Below are positions 34,407 through 43,737 of a stretch of 64,000 nucleotides of DNA, piece after piece. Made by a program: the position numbers and the translations under genes. How positions within the stretch are numbered: position 1 is the first letter of the stretch; every line of letters begins with the position of its first letter. This DNA is from Maribacter sp. (GTDB lineage Bacteria > Bacteroidota > Bacteroidia > Flavobacteriales > Flavobacteriaceae), in the NCBI GenBank assembly GCA_002749285.1, contig PDPR01000010.1, forward strand, positions 62,001-126,000, in the 5' to 3' direction. The notes below the pieces were generated by a model. It was given only the letters and a program-made list of their open reading frames with translations. It did not search any database and was not told the origin of the DNA.

Positions 34407-35399
34407 CTACTGTGCGGCCGGGCAATAACAATCGTATCTACGTTCAGGTTGCCCAAAGTCATAACCTAGGGTAATCTGATGGAAACCACCTTCACCAAAA
34501 CGTATATCACCCATCTGGTAGGAATAATTGTAAGAGACCATAAAATTTTTGATATTCGCACCAACAATCGGGGTTATCAACCCCAACCTCTGTTTGCCAA
34601 AAGAACCATTTACCAAGTACTCGGCACCATCGAAACTCCTACGGTATGACAAGCCCCCCCAAATTGTCCCAAAATCAACGTCCTTATAAACCTTGGCATT
34701 CACATCCATGGTCTTTTCTTTGGTGAACTCCGTTAATTGGAACAACACCGAGGGTTCATATCTCCATTCGCTCTTTCCAAAAACATATCCTGCAGAAATC
34801 AAATATCGCCTTATATTATCAAACTCTATCACCGTGTACAGGTCCCTTCCACTACCCAAGGCGTTCAAAACGGAAAAATGCGCATAGAATTCCATTAAGC
34901 TATACGACATACCCAAATCCACATTAAAGTAACTGACACTATTACTACCACCGGTTATTATTGGATCGGGAATAACGGATCTAAATTCGGATTCATCCAG
35001 ATTACTCTGTAACAATCCGCCACTAATACCAAAAGATAGTTGGTTCAAATAACGTATATCCCCTCCTAGTTTCAAGTGGTGTGCATAGGTTAATTTTAGA
35101 CCTGTCTGGGAGTGATACCCGTTGGCATCGTTAAAAAATATAGCACCAACACCACTAGGGCCATCCCCTAATCGAAAATGGGCGTTCAAGGTCTGTAGAT
35201 TGGGGGCTTCATCCACAGAGAACCATTGTTCTCTAACAGTCCCCCTTATTTTGCCACCTTCGCTTATACCTGCCATTGAAGGATACACCAAGTAATAATT
35301 GTCGGATAAATAGTCAAAGTATACCGGAATACCCTCTTGGGCCAATGACCTAAAGCCAAAAGCCAAAAAGATGAGGGTCAGCAGCAAGCTAAATTTCAT
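34407..35399 (-). CDS. PorP/SprF family T9SS membrane protein (second copy)
   Basis: A protein of about 330 residues with a signal peptide (MKFSLLLTLIFLAFGFRSLAQ). The family N terminus follows (IPVYFDYLSDNYYLVYPSMAG, REQWFSVDEAPNLQTLNAHF), and a beta-barrel body ends FHQITLGYDFG. I start at 35399, not at an ATG 36 bases upstream, because a promoter -7 box (35433-35440) would overlap the longer form and the signal peptide begins exactly here. Unlike the copy at 22731 it has no T9SS substrate or OmpA gene next to it, so its client is encoded elsewhere. Confidence 0.9.
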   Translation of the reverse strand: MKFSLLLTLIFLAFGFRSLAQEGIPVYFDYLSDNYYLVYPSMAGISEGGKIRGTVREQWFSVDEAPNLQTLNAHFRLGDGPSGVGAIFFNDANGYHSQTGLKLTYAHHLKLGGDIRYLNQLSFGISGGLLQSNLDESEFRSVIPDPIITGGSNSVSYFNVDLGMSYSLMEFYAHFSVLNALGSGRDLYTVIEFDNIRRYLISAGYVFGKSEWRYEPSVLFQLTEFTKEKTMDVNAKVYKDVDFGTIWGGLSYRRSFDGAEYLVNGSFGKQRLGLITPIVGANIKNFMVSYNYSYQMGDIRFGEGGFHQITLGYDFGQPERRYDCYCPAAQ

Positions 35400-35432
35400 A
35401 TGTACATTGGGAATTTCTATTTTAATATCGAC

Positions 35433-35462
35433 CAAATATTAAATATAACGGTTGAATTGCAA
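35433..35462 (-). promoter_or_regulatory. Promoter of the second PorP/SprF gene
   Basis: The minus strand reads TTG (35460-35462), a 19-base spacer and AATATTTG (35433-35440), one mismatch from TAnnTTTG. Transcription would begin about 30 bases upstream of the ATG at 35399. Confidence 0.45.
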
Positions 35463-35489
35463 CATTATTATATTTCGCTAGGGTAGTAA

Positions 35490-35497
35490 TAAGTTTG
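35490..35497 (+). promoter_or_regulatory. Candidate -7 element for the Nfu gene
   Basis: TAAGTTTG is a perfect TAnnTTTG box, 24 bases upstream of the ATG at 35522. No TTG is at the ideal -33 distance. Its position argues against the alternative ATG at 35495. Confidence 0.4.
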
Positions 35498-35521
35498 TAT
35501 TTTTACCAAAAACAAAACAAT

Positions 35522-36424
35522 ATGAAGGAGTACTCAATATCCGTAAAGCAAACCAACAACCCAACGGTTGTAAAATTTGAGACCAACCATTTCATTACCA
35601 AGAACAACAATTACGAATTTAAAAATATAGACGAGGCCAAAAAATCACCTTTGGCCCGGCAATTATTCCATCTTCCTTTTATCAAGACTGTTTATATCTC
35701 AGGGAACTTCATAGGGCTGGAACGTTTTAATATCGTCGAATGGGCCGACGTACAGGATGATGTCGCACAACAATTGGTCGACTACCTGAATTCGGGGGAA
35801 CCTGTTGTCATCGAAGAAGACACAGCCAAAAAAGTACCCGTCACCGTATACGCCGAGGTAACACCAAACCCCTCGGTAATGAAATTCGTTTGTAACATGC
35901 GTATTGTACCCACTGCATTCGAATTCAAGAACATAGATGAGGCCAAGGACTCCAAGTTGGCAAGACAGTTGTTCCAATTTCCTTTTGTGAAAGAAGTTTT
36001 CCTTGATGAGAATTACGTTTCCGTAGGCAAATATGATGTTGCCGAATGGAATGACATTACCATGGAGCTACGTGAGATGATACGGGATTTCTTGGCCAAT
36101 GGAAATGAGGCCGTTTCTGAAAACAGTACTTCCGTTTCCAGATCCGGGACCACAAAGACCAATACCCTCCCCGATTCCTTGGACGATACATCCAAACAGA
36201 TCATGGATATATTGGAGGAATATGTGAAACCAGCGGTAGCCAGCGATGGCGGCAATATCCTTTTTCAATCCTATGAATCGAAAAGCAAGACCGTAAACGT
36301 AATATTGCAGGGGGCATGCAGTGGGTGCCCTTCATCGACCTATACGTTAAAGAATGGCATAGAAACCATGCTTAAAAATATGTTGGGCGACAAGGTTAAT
36401 GAGGTCGTTGCCTTGAACGGTTAA
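35522..36424 (+). CDS. Nfu-type iron-sulfur cluster scaffold with duplicated Nfu_N domain
   Basis: A 300-residue protein. Two homologous Nfu_N domains occur in tandem: the first has NPTVVKFETN ... YEFKNIDEAKKSPLARQLFH, the second NPSVMKFVCN ... FEFKNIDEAKDSKLARQLFQ. A linker leads to the C-terminal NifU-like domain with the cluster-binding motif CSGC (Cys266, Cys269) in GACSGCPSSTYTLKNGIE. Family role: accepts and delivers Fe-S clusters to apo-proteins. A single Nfu_N domain is more usual in other phyla. The ATG at 35522 is chosen over one 9 codons upstream because of the promoter position and the domain start. Confidence 0.92.
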   Translation: MKEYSISVKQTNNPTVVKFETNHFITKNNNYEFKNIDEAKKSPLARQLFHLPFIKTVYISGNFIGLERFNIVEWADVQDDVAQQLVDYLNSGEPVVIEEDTAKKVPVTVYAEVTPNPSVMKFVCNMRIVPTAFEFKNIDEAKDSKLARQLFQFPFVKEVFLDENYVSVGKYDVAEWNDITMELREMIRDFLANGNEAVSENSTSVSRSGTTKTNTLPDSLDDTSKQIMDILEEYVKPAVASDGGNILFQSYESKSKTVNVILQGACSGCPSSTYTLKNGIETMLKNMLGDKVNEVVALNG

Positions 36425-36495
36425 TTTTTCAAATAGGGATTAGTCTTTCTTCCATTAATTTCTTAACTTTAGGAAATTAATAAAAAACACTAATT

Positions 36496-36696
36496 ATGTC
36501 AGTTTTAAAAGTTATCGAAGTATTGGCCAATTCGGAAAAGAGTTGGGAAGACGCTACAAAAAAAGCGGTTGCGGAAGCCTCAAAAAGCGTTAAGAATATT
36601 CGTTCTGTATACATTCAGGATCAAAGTGCCAGTGTAAAGGATGGCAAAATATCCGATTTTAGGGTCAATGTGAAAATCACATTCGAAGTTAAGTGA
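36496..36696 (+). CDS. Dodecin family flavin-binding protein
   Basis: A complete 66-residue protein with the dodecin fold pattern: SVLKVIEVLANSEKSWEDAT, then KNIRSVYIQDQSASVKDGKI and RVNVKITFEV. Dodecins assemble into 12-mers that bind and buffer flavins, usually through a central aromatic residue; the Trp in SWEDA fits that role. It is a single gene, followed 24 bases later by a strong terminator shared with the convergent tsaB gene. Confidence 0.93.
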   Translation: MSVLKVIEVLANSEKSWEDATKKAVAEASKSVKNIRSVYIQDQSASVKDGKISDFRVNVKITFEVK

Positions 36697-36720
36697 TCCC
36701 TACCCAACGGAAATGAAATT

Positions 36721-36749
36721 AAAACGCCCCCTTATGGGGCGTTTTTTTT
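36721..36749 (+). terminator. Rho-independent terminator after dodecin gene
   Basis: The stem AAAACGCCCC/GGGGCGTTTT with loop CTTAT and a trailing T-run. It lies between the convergent dodecin and tsaB genes. Confidence 0.88.
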
Positions 36750-36778
36750 ATGGGATATATTCAAAAATAAGGCTTATT

Positions 36779-37453
36779 TTATTTTTTCTTCCCCTGTAGT
36801 ACAAAATCCTTTAAGTAGTAAGGCTCGAAATAAGCAACATCCTCAAAATCATTTTCCTTGAACTTCGCGAAGGACAAACCCGCCATTTCCCGTGAAGAAG
36901 GTACGATTTCGGTATTGAACATCACATTTTCGTGTTCTATTGCCCCAATACATTTTTCGGCCCCGCTCCCCAATAAAAGAACCTTGCCCTTACTTAAGTA
37001 TTCCTGAAAGGAATTACCTTCAATAATTTCCGCCTTGGTCGTACGAACCTCTAGGAGGTCCTTGTCGAAAACCGTGGAATACACCTCCATTCTTCGGGCA
37101 TCCAACAATGGAATAATGAAATCAACATCGGAACCCCTGACCTGCCCGGCCATGCTCTCCAAGGTAGGTACTGAAACCAGTGGCAGGTCCAACGCAAAAC
37201 ACAAGCCCTTTGCGGCAGATACCCCAATGCGCAATCCCGTATAAGAACCAGGTCCCTTGCTCACGGCCACAGCATCCAAACCATGCCTGTCCAAATAAGC
37301 TTCCCTTAATACATCCCCAATAAAGACATGCAACTGTTCGGAATGTGAATAATCGGGTGTATTGTGCTCTTTGATCGCAATCACCTCCCCATCCTTAGCA
37401 ATGGAAACAGAGCAATTGGTCGTGGCAGTCTCTAAATTCAAAATCAAGGCCAT
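36779..37453 (-). CDS. tsaB: tRNA threonylcarbamoyladenosine biosynthesis protein TsaB
   Basis: About 224 residues of the ASKHA fold. N-terminal ILNLETATTNCSVSIAKDGE and HSEQLHVFI, then the conserved VSKGPGSYTGLRIGVSAAKG and PLLDARRMEVYS, are diagnostic for TsaB. It is the inactive-site partner that, with TsaD and TsaE, transfers the threonylcarbamoyl group to A37 of ANN-decoding tRNAs. The start is placed at MALILNLETA (37453); three codons upstream there is another ATG. It precedes the TolC-family gene on the same strand, but the two are on either side of a long operon end. Confidence 0.93.
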   Translation of the reverse strand: MALILNLETATTNCSVSIAKDGEVIAIKEHNTPDYSHSEQLHVFIGDVLREAYLDRHGLDAVAVSKGPGSYTGLRIGVSAAKGLCFALDLPLVSVPTLESMAGQVRGSDVDFIIPLLDARRMEVYSTVFDKDLLEVRTTKAEIIEGNSFQEYLSKGKVLLLGSGAEKCIGAIEHENVMFNTEIVPSSREMAGLSFAKFKENDFEDVAYFEPYYLKDFVLQGKKK

Positions 37454-37540
37454 AGTCCACAAAGATATAGCTAATGCCCAAGAATAAAAAGACCCACTAC
37501 CTGAACCGATACCGGGCCTCTTGACAAAGTAACAATATCC

Positions 37541-38890
37541 TTAATCCAGTGAAATGGGAATACCAAAATAGAATTCGAGGATCTTCAGTCGAAATATATA
37601 GGCGTATTTTGCCTTAACCACATTGGCTTCGGCATTATCGACCCTCGATTGGGCCTGACTGTAGTCAAAAGAATTCATCAGTCCCACATCAAAACGTTCC
37701 TTGGCGTAATCATAGGCCAACCTTCTCGCTTCCAAGGCCTTTTCAGCAGCCACGTAAGATTTGTAAAAGACGGTCACATCCACATAAGCCTGATTAATAG
37801 TGGTCTCCAGATCTAATTTATCCTGCTCAAACCGCAATCTTGATTTTTCTAAATTTATCCTAGACCGACTTACGTTATTACGTGTACTCCAACCGTTAAA
37901 AATAGGGATGTTCAATTGTGCCCCGTAAGAGACACCGTCAAAGACCCATAATTGGTCTTTAAAGCTAGGGGTATAGGGAACCCCATTACCACCTGGGATT
38001 TTGGTGACATCGGAATATCTAGTCCCATATTGGAAAAAACCGGATAGTGTAGGGGCATAAGCCCCTTTTGCTATCTCAAGATCTTTTTCCGCAAGTTCTA
38101 CGTTTGATTTGGAGAATTTGATGTCATTCCTAAATTCAAGTGCCTTGTCGAATATCGCCCTTGGCGTATTGTCCAAAATTTCTGAATCGGGGATTTCAAA
38201 GGTTTCGTCGGCCACATCAAAACTCCCATAATCGGTTATCTGCAAAAGCTGGGCTAGGTTTATTCTCGATATCAACACCGAACTCTCATTATTCACGATC
38301 TGTTGTTCTTGATTGGCCACTGTGGCCTCGATCTCCAATAAATCGCCTTTGGCCAATACACCGGCCTCTACCAACTCCTTGGTACGTTTCAGATCTTGCC
38401 CCGTAACCGCATATTGCGCCTTTGACACCTTTAAGGCCTCCTTGTTCGACAGAACCTGAAGATAGGCATTGGCAACGTTCAGCCGAATATCATCCTTTAG
38501 GTCGTCCAATCGATATTGTCTTGATATTGATGCCAATTTTGCCCTGTTCAAGGTCCTGATGTTCCGCAACCCATCATACAATGTAATACTGGCACTTAAA
38601 TTGGCATTAACATTTAGTGCCGTGCTGTTCGTAGGAAGGTTATTGGTAGGGTTGATAGAGAAACCCGTATTGCTCGAAGCGGATGTTGAGGCATTCAAGC
38701 TAGGCAATAGGTTGCCCAAGGCATCTTTCTCATCGATCTTTATATTTTCGAGATCCAACTCAAATTGCGCTACGCTCAGATTGTTTTCAACGGCATAGGC
38801 AACACATTCCTCCAAAGTCCATTTTTTTTCTTGGGCCGTTGCCCATCCTATGGTCAGCACCAAAAGTATTACGGTTAATTTAAATTTCAT
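37541..38890 (-). CDS. TolC-family outer-membrane efflux protein
   Basis: A 449-residue outer-membrane factor with a signal peptide (LTVILLVLTIGWATAQ), the N-terminal WTLEECVAYAVENNLSVAQ motif and two repeated OEP halves with long helices. Matching segments are NYDL-like LNVNANLSASITLYDG and FFQYGTRYS. Family role: trimeric channel-tunnel for MacAB-type or RND exporters. It is the last gene of an operon reading ATPase, permease, permease, adaptor, TolC (43299 down to 37541). It starts 31 bases after the adaptor stop. Confidence 0.93.
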   Translation of the reverse strand: MKFKLTVILLVLTIGWATAQEKKWTLEECVAYAVENNLSVAQFELDLENIKIDEKDALGNLLPSLNASTSASSNTGFSINPTNNLPTNSTALNVNANLSASITLYDGLRNIRTLNRAKLASISRQYRLDDLKDDIRLNVANAYLQVLSNKEALKVSKAQYAVTGQDLKRTKELVEAGVLAKGDLLEIEATVANQEQQIVNNESSVLISRINLAQLLQITDYGSFDVADETFEIPDSEILDNTPRAIFDKALEFRNDIKFSKSNVELAEKDLEIAKGAYAPTLSGFFQYGTRYSDVTKIPGGNGVPYTPSFKDQLWVFDGVSYGAQLNIPIFNGWSTRNNVSRSRINLEKSRLRFEQDKLDLETTINQAYVDVTVFYKSYVAAEKALEARRLAYDYAKERFDVGLMNSFDYSQAQSRVDNAEANVVKAKYAYIFRLKILEFYFGIPISLD

Positions 38891-38920
38891 TTTTTGCTTT
38901 CTTGATTATTGATTGATAAT

Positions 38921-40069
38921 CTATTCCCCACTTTCCCCGGAATCTTCTTCTTCCTCCCCTTTTTTGATAGGCTCGGTCTTATTCCATTGTTTTACTTGGT
39001 CTTCCTCGGAAAGTCCGGATACGATTTCAACATTCACCCCATCGGAAATACCCGTTTCTACATCCCTGCGTTCAAATTCCTGATTGTCCACGTTTCCAAC
39101 GGCAATCTCCACATAAGGTTTGTCGGTTTCCTTATCAAATTGCAATAATGCCTCAGGAATGACCATAACACTATCTTTCTTTTCTAGCACCATGGATGCA
39201 TTGGCACTATATCCCGCCCGGATAAACACATCATCCTTGATCTCAACATCCCCTTCTATCTTAAACTGCACGGCTCCTGTCTCCTCTATACCCTTAGGGG
39301 CGATAAATCGTAATTTGGCATCCAATTCGGTTCCTTCCACAGCACCAAGGCTTATTTTCAAAGGTGTGCCTACTTGCAGTTTCCCTACCTCACCCTCATC
39401 GACCTTGCCTTCAAAGATCATTTTGGTAAGATCGGCAATGGTTGCAATAGTCGTGCCATCGTTAAAATTATTACTTTGGATGACTTGATCACCCTCCTCA
39501 ACAGGGATTTCGAGAATAGTACCTTCAACAGTGGCCCTAATATTGGTGTTTGCCGTGGCAGACCCCCCTGCGGAACCTCTTCGTATAATTTGATAATCGG
39601 ATTGCGCATTTCCCAATTCCTGCTTCGCTTGATCATATTGCAATTTAAGGTTGTTGAAATCCTGGTTGGATATGACCCCTTTGTCGAACAATGCCTTGTT
39701 CCTATTATATTCAATGGTCGTATTGCCCAAGGCCAACTCTGCATTCCGAACCCGTCCGCGGGCTTGGTTCAGGGATTGCTCGTTGGGTACGACCTTGATC
39801 CTGGCAATCAGATCGCCGGACTTGACCTTGGCCCCTTCTTCCATATAGATTTTTTCTATGATACCTGAAATCTGTGGTTTGATCTCGATCTCGTCCTCAG
39901 GAACGACCTTACCTGTGGCCACTGTTTTACTCTCGATATTGGAAATGAACGGCTTCATGGTCTCATAGGTGACGGACGGTTTACTATTGGATTTTATGAA
40001 AAATAGCGCAGCCCAAAGTACCCCGAGCACTAGAAGTCCAATCAACGAATATTTTAAAATTTTGTTCAT
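38921..40069 (-). CDS. Periplasmic adaptor (MacA/HlyD-type membrane fusion protein)
   Basis: A 382-residue adaptor with an N-terminal signal anchor (LIGLLVLGVLWAALFFI). A biotinyl-lipoyl-like half (EDEIEIKPQISGIIEKIYME), an alpha-hairpin (about 100-150), the second lipoyl half (RATVEGTILEIPVEEGDQV) and beta-barrel/membrane-proximal domains follow. The C terminus is acidic (EEEEDSGESGE). It would bridge the FtsX-type permeases and the TolC channel of the same operon. Confidence 0.93.
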   Translation of the reverse strand: MNKILKYSLIGLLVLGVLWAALFFIKSNSKPSVTYETMKPFISNIESKTVATGKVVPEDEIEIKPQISGIIEKIYMEEGAKVKSGDLIARIKVVPNEQSLNQARGRVRNAELALGNTTIEYNRNKALFDKGVISNQDFNNLKLQYDQAKQELGNAQSDYQIIRRGSAGGSATANTNIRATVEGTILEIPVEEGDQVIQSNNFNDGTTIATIADLTKMIFEGKVDEGEVGKLQVGTPLKISLGAVEGTELDAKLRFIAPKGIEETGAVQFKIEGDVEIKDDVFIRAGYSANASMVLEKKDSVMVIPEALLQFDKETDKPYVEIAVGNVDNQEFERRDVETGISDGVNVEIVSGLSEEDQVKQWNKTEPIKKGEEEEDSGESGE

Positions 40070-40111
40070 TTTAATAGGTGTTTGTTTATATACTGGTTTA
40101 TTTTTTGCTTC

Positions 40112-41374
40112 TTATTCTTCCCGCAGGGCATCTATTGGCTTAATACTTACCGCCCGCTGTGCCGGTATTAGCCCGATCAAGGTTCCTAAAACCACCATGA
40201 TCACCAAGGCTCCCAGAACATAAGGTATGGGTACGGTGGGATTAGCATACGGGAAATCCACTCCTTCTGTAAGGCTATTGATCAAACTAAGGGTCGCCGC
40301 TCCTAGTATAATGCCCATAATACCCGCAATCATGGTCAGAAACACCGATTCAAGAATGATCTGTGACCTTACCTCATTGGGTGTTGCCCCCAATGCCCTG
40401 CGCACTCCCAATTCCTTGGTACGTTCCTTTACGGATATCATTAGAATATTACCTATTCCGACAACTCCGGCCAAAATAGTGGCGATACCCACGACCAAGG
40501 ACAAGAACGTCATGCCTTTGGAAAAGCCCATAATCTTATGGAAGACCTCCCCTAGGTTATAAGAACCAAAGGCCCTCTCATCTTCGGGATCTACCTTGTG
40601 TATCCTTTTTAAAACGGACTTGACATCGGCCTCTGCCTGTACCACATCGGCATCGTCATAAGCAGCTATGGTCAACCACCCGACCCTGTCACCTGTATTA
40701 TAGAGTTTCCTGAAGGTCGTGAAAGGAATGAATATGTCGCTATCGGTCTCAAACCCCCCACCAGGAGTGAATTTATGGACACCCACAATCTGAAAATAAA
40801 TACCATCGAGCTTAATATAGGCCCCTATGGGATCCTCCTTCTTATCAAATAACTCGTTTTGTGTTCGCTCACCAATAACACATACCTTTCTAGACTGTTT
40901 TATATCATCTTCATTGATGAACCTACCCCCATCGTATATTTTTTTAGTGGCGATCTTGGTAAATACGGGATAATCACCATAAATCGCATAATTCCCTGAT
41001 TTTTTACCATTGACGACCAAGGCAGGTTCCCCCCCGAACACCCCTTTTGCATTCCGGGGAGCGATATTCTGGATAGCAGGCACCCTATTTTTCAAAACCG
41101 ATACATCGCCCATTTTCAATTGGAGTTGCCTACCGGTTTTAAATCCTTCATAAGGCATACTCGTACTTTGTGCCCAAACGAACAGACTGTTCATCGCCAC
41201 GGTCTCGAAGGTCTTTTCAAAACCATTGTCAAGGCCTTTGGCCGATCCAGAAAGGGCTATATAGATGAAGATACCCCATAGGACACCGATTACCGTAATT
41301 ACAGTCCTGACCTTATTCTTCCCAATAGAGCCAAAAATCTCTTGCCAAGTATTTTTATCAAATATAAAATTCAT
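40112..41374 (-). CDS. MacB-type ABC permease (second)
   Basis: A 420-residue FtsX-family permease with one N-terminal helix (VITVIGVLWGIFIYIALSG), a MacB periplasmic core domain, and three C-terminal helices with the coupling motif ERTKELGVRRALGATPNEV and the end PAQRAVSIKPIDALREE. It is a paralogue of the adjacent gene; the stop of one and start of the other are separated by a single base. Together they likely form the transmembrane heterodimer, in contrast to E. coli MacB, where ATPase and permease are fused. Confidence 0.93.
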   Translation of the reverse strand: MNFIFDKNTWQEIFGSIGKNKVRTVITVIGVLWGIFIYIALSGSAKGLDNGFEKTFETVAMNSLFVWAQSTSMPYEGFKTGRQLQLKMGDVSVLKNRVPAIQNIAPRNAKGVFGGEPALVVNGKKSGNYAIYGDYPVFTKIATKKIYDGGRFINEDDIKQSRKVCVIGERTQNELFDKKEDPIGAYIKLDGIYFQIVGVHKFTPGGGFETDSDIFIPFTTFRKLYNTGDRVGWLTIAAYDDADVVQAEADVKSVLKRIHKVDPEDERAFGSYNLGEVFHKIMGFSKGMTFLSLVVGIATILAGVVGIGNILMISVKERTKELGVRRALGATPNEVRSQIILESVFLTMIAGIMGIILGAATLSLINSLTEGVDFPYANPTVPIPYVLGALVIMVVLGTLIGLIPAQRAVSIKPIDALREE

Positions 41375-41375
41375 C

Positions 41376-42605
41376 CTATTCGTCCCTTAATGCCACAATC
41401 GGTTTAATACGTGCTGCGCGCCTTGCCGGAATATAACCTGCCAACGCACCGAAAACTATCAATAATACGGTCGCGAAAATCGCAGTGCCTATATCAATAT
41501 TGGGGTTCGTAATAAAGAAATCCTTTAGTTTTTTCCCCAATGACCCCAAAATGCCAATACCGATCATCATACCTATAAACCCTGAAGTAGCCGTAATGAA
41601 AATCGACTCCAATAGAATTGTGCCTATAACGGATCTTGGTGTCGCCCCCAGGGCCTTTCGAATACCTAATTCCTTGGTTCGCTCCTTGACCACGAATACC
41701 ATGATATTACTGATTCCTATAATACCTGCCATAATCGTCCCGAAGGCAACGAAGGCAACGATCAACTGTAACACCCGTGCGAACTGTTGGTTTTGTTTTA
41801 ATTGGTCAGCTACATTACGGATAAACAACCCGTTTTGATCCTTTGGGTTTATATATTTTTTTTCCCTTAGAAATTTACTTAGGCTCGTTTCAAGGGCCAT
41901 GGCCCCTGCATAACCCAGTTCGGGTTTAAATGCCAATACGATCTGATTCACTTTATCCGTGTTTTTTTCGATCAATTGTCGGGTTGTATAGGGAATATAG
42001 ATCTTCCGTTCCTCATTATCACCACCATCATCCTGGAACACCCCTATTACCTTAAAAGCACTACCTGAAATATCAATATACTCGCCGATGGACTTATGGC
42101 CACCAAAGAGGTCCTTCTCGACCAGCCTACCAATTACGGCATACTTGGTCTTATTCTTAACATCCTCTTGATTAAGGTAACGCCCTTTCATCATTATGGT
42201 CTTCTCGGCATATTGATGGGCGGGACCTACCCCCCTGATAGGGTAATTATTCGATTCCCCCTTGTATTTTACCAAACCACTTCTAAAGATCCTTGGTGTT
42301 GAATATTCTAAAAAAGGAGCGAAATTTTTATTGACATCGGCCAGGTCATCATTATCGAACTCTATCTGCCTGTTGGATTTATACCCCTTGTACGGCATAG
42401 AGGTCCTACCGGGGAAAACAAAGAGCACATTGGTTGCATCATCCCCGAAAAACTCATCGAAAGTGTTGATCAACCCATTTCCAAAGCCAAAGAGCACCAC
42501 AAAGATGAGTATGCCCAAAGCCACCGTAAAACCAGACAAAAAAGTCCGTAGTTTGTTCTTTTGGATCGTATCGAATATTTCTTTCCAGTTGTCTATACTA
42601 AACAT
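41376..42605 (-). CDS. MacB-type ABC permease (first)
   Basis: A 409-residue FtsX-family permease with the same topology as its neighbour: N-terminal helix FTVALGILIFVVLFGFG, periplasmic domain, three C-terminal helices, coupling motif ERTKELGIRKALGATPRSV, and end PARRAARIKPIVALRDE. It overlaps the ATPase gene by 8 bases, showing tight translational coupling. Confidence 0.93.
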   Translation of the reverse strand: MFSIDNWKEIFDTIQKNKLRTFLSGFTVALGILIFVVLFGFGNGLINTFDEFFGDDATNVLFVFPGRTSMPYKGYKSNRQIEFDNDDLADVNKNFAPFLEYSTPRIFRSGLVKYKGESNNYPIRGVGPAHQYAEKTIMMKGRYLNQEDVKNKTKYAVIGRLVEKDLFGGHKSIGEYIDISGSAFKVIGVFQDDGGDNEERKIYIPYTTRQLIEKNTDKVNQIVLAFKPELGYAGAMALETSLSKFLREKKYINPKDQNGLFIRNVADQLKQNQQFARVLQLIVAFVAFGTIMAGIIGISNIMVFVVKERTKELGIRKALGATPRSVIGTILLESIFITATSGFIGMMIGIGILGSLGKKLKDFFITNPNIDIGTAIFATVLLIVFGALAGYIPARRAARIKPIVALRDE

Positions 42606-43299
42606 ATTGCGAAGCCCTTACCTGGGTAACTTTTTCATCTTTTTCGATTACGCCATCCTTTAAATGGATTATACGCTTACACATGTGCGCTATATCATCT
42701 TCATGGGTAACCACCAAGATCGTATTGCCCTGGTCGTTGATTTTCTGAATCAGGTCCATAACCTCATATGAGGTGGCACTGTCCAATGCCCCAGTCGGTT
42801 CATCCGCCAACAACACCTTAGGTTCGGCCGCCATGGCGCGTGCAATGGCCACACGTTGTTTTTGCCCCCCGGACAGCTCACTTGGCAAGTGATGGGCCCA
42901 TTCCGATAAGCCAACCTGCCCTAAATATTTCATTGCCCTTTCTTGACGTATTTTTCGAGGGATTCTTTGATAATACAAAGGAAGAGCCACGTTTTCCATG
43001 GCATTTTTGTAGTTGATCAGGTTGAAGGACTGGAAAATAAAGCCTAGAAATTTATTGCGGTATTTCGCTGCCTTGGTCTCATTTAGGTTTTTAATGGGGA
43101 CTCCGTCCAAGGTATAATCCCCTGAATCGGCTTCATCCAACATTCCTAGAATGTTCAATAAAGTCGACTTTCCCGAACCTGATGAACCCATTATCGCTAC
43201 CAATTCCCCTGATTCTGCCGTGAAATTTATCCCTTTGAGTACATGAAGCGAATTGTTTCCCATTTTATAGGATTTGTGAAGGTCCTTTATCTCGATCAT
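42598..43299 (-). CDS. ABC ATP-binding protein of the MacAB-TolC-like operon
   Basis: A 233-residue LolD/MacB-type ATPase. Walker A GSSGSGKST (38-46), Q-loop FIFQSFNLINYKNAMENVALP, signature ELSGGQKQRVAIARA, Walker B VLLADEPTGALD and switch VVTHEDD are intact. The start is taken at MIEIKDLHKSYKMG (43299); upstream in-frame sequence from an ATG at 43366-43368 is not ABC-like and would span the hairpin at 43321-43335. It is the first gene of the five-gene export operon. Substrate class (peptide, lipid or drug) cannot be told. Confidence 0.93.
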   Translation of the reverse strand: MIEIKDLHKSYKMGNNSLHVLKGINFTAESGELVAIMGSSGSGKSTLLNILGMLDEADSGDYTLDGVPIKNLNETKAAKYRNKFLGFIFQSFNLINYKNAMENVALPLYYQRIPRKIRQERAMKYLGQVGLSEWAHHLPSELSGGQKQRVAIARAMAAEPKVLLADEPTGALDSATSYEVMDLIQKINDQGNTILVVTHEDDIAHMCKRIIHLKDGVIEKDEKVTQVRASQYV

Positions 43300-43737
43300 A
43301 CTAGTTGGTTCATTTATTATTTGGGGTTGCCCCAATAGAATACGACTATAAGACCTCCAAGTTGTCAAAATGTTACAAGAGCAACTCTAAATATTATGTT
43401 AATAAATTCAATAGGCACCCTAAAAACTGGAAATATATTTTCAATCTTAATAATATCCAATCGAATCCTTATAGATTTATCAGTGCCTACGCTATTCCCA
43501 ACCTTGGCCCCACCCTTTCCTTAAACCATGGATTCGACTTCGATAAGAATACCGGATACCACGGACAACCTAGTCAAGGACACCCAAATCTATGGATAGC
43601 CCCAACGACCCCTTACCTCATTTCAATGTATGATCGGGATTTATCTTAATTGATGAAACAACTATCATAAGGTTCAAAATCGGGTAAACATCACGGTAAG
43701 ACCTTAAAGTGGATCATGATGGGTCAAGGAAACCCAA
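43300..43737. other. Gene-free region upstream of the export operon
   Basis: 438 bases without a convincing gene. A perfect 6-bp inverted repeat TTGGGG-ttg-CCCCAA (43321-43335) lies in the presumed leader of the ATPase gene, 22 bases upstream of its ATG. A 114-codon plus-strand frame (43305-43649) lacks any recognisable domain and its composition does not look coded. Otherwise I see nothing. Confidence 0.4.

Noticed and set aside
34227..34469. 80-codon plus-strand frame in the convergent gap after the vWA gene
   Set aside because: It covers the dispersed repeat and the terminator hairpin and has no protein-family features.
43305..43649. 114-codon open frame on the plus strand in the gap upstream of the export operon
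   Set aside because: No domain, signal peptide or membrane segment; Asn/Tyr/Pro-rich composition typical of translated non-coding AT-rich DNA; it begins within the ATPase leader on the opposite strand.
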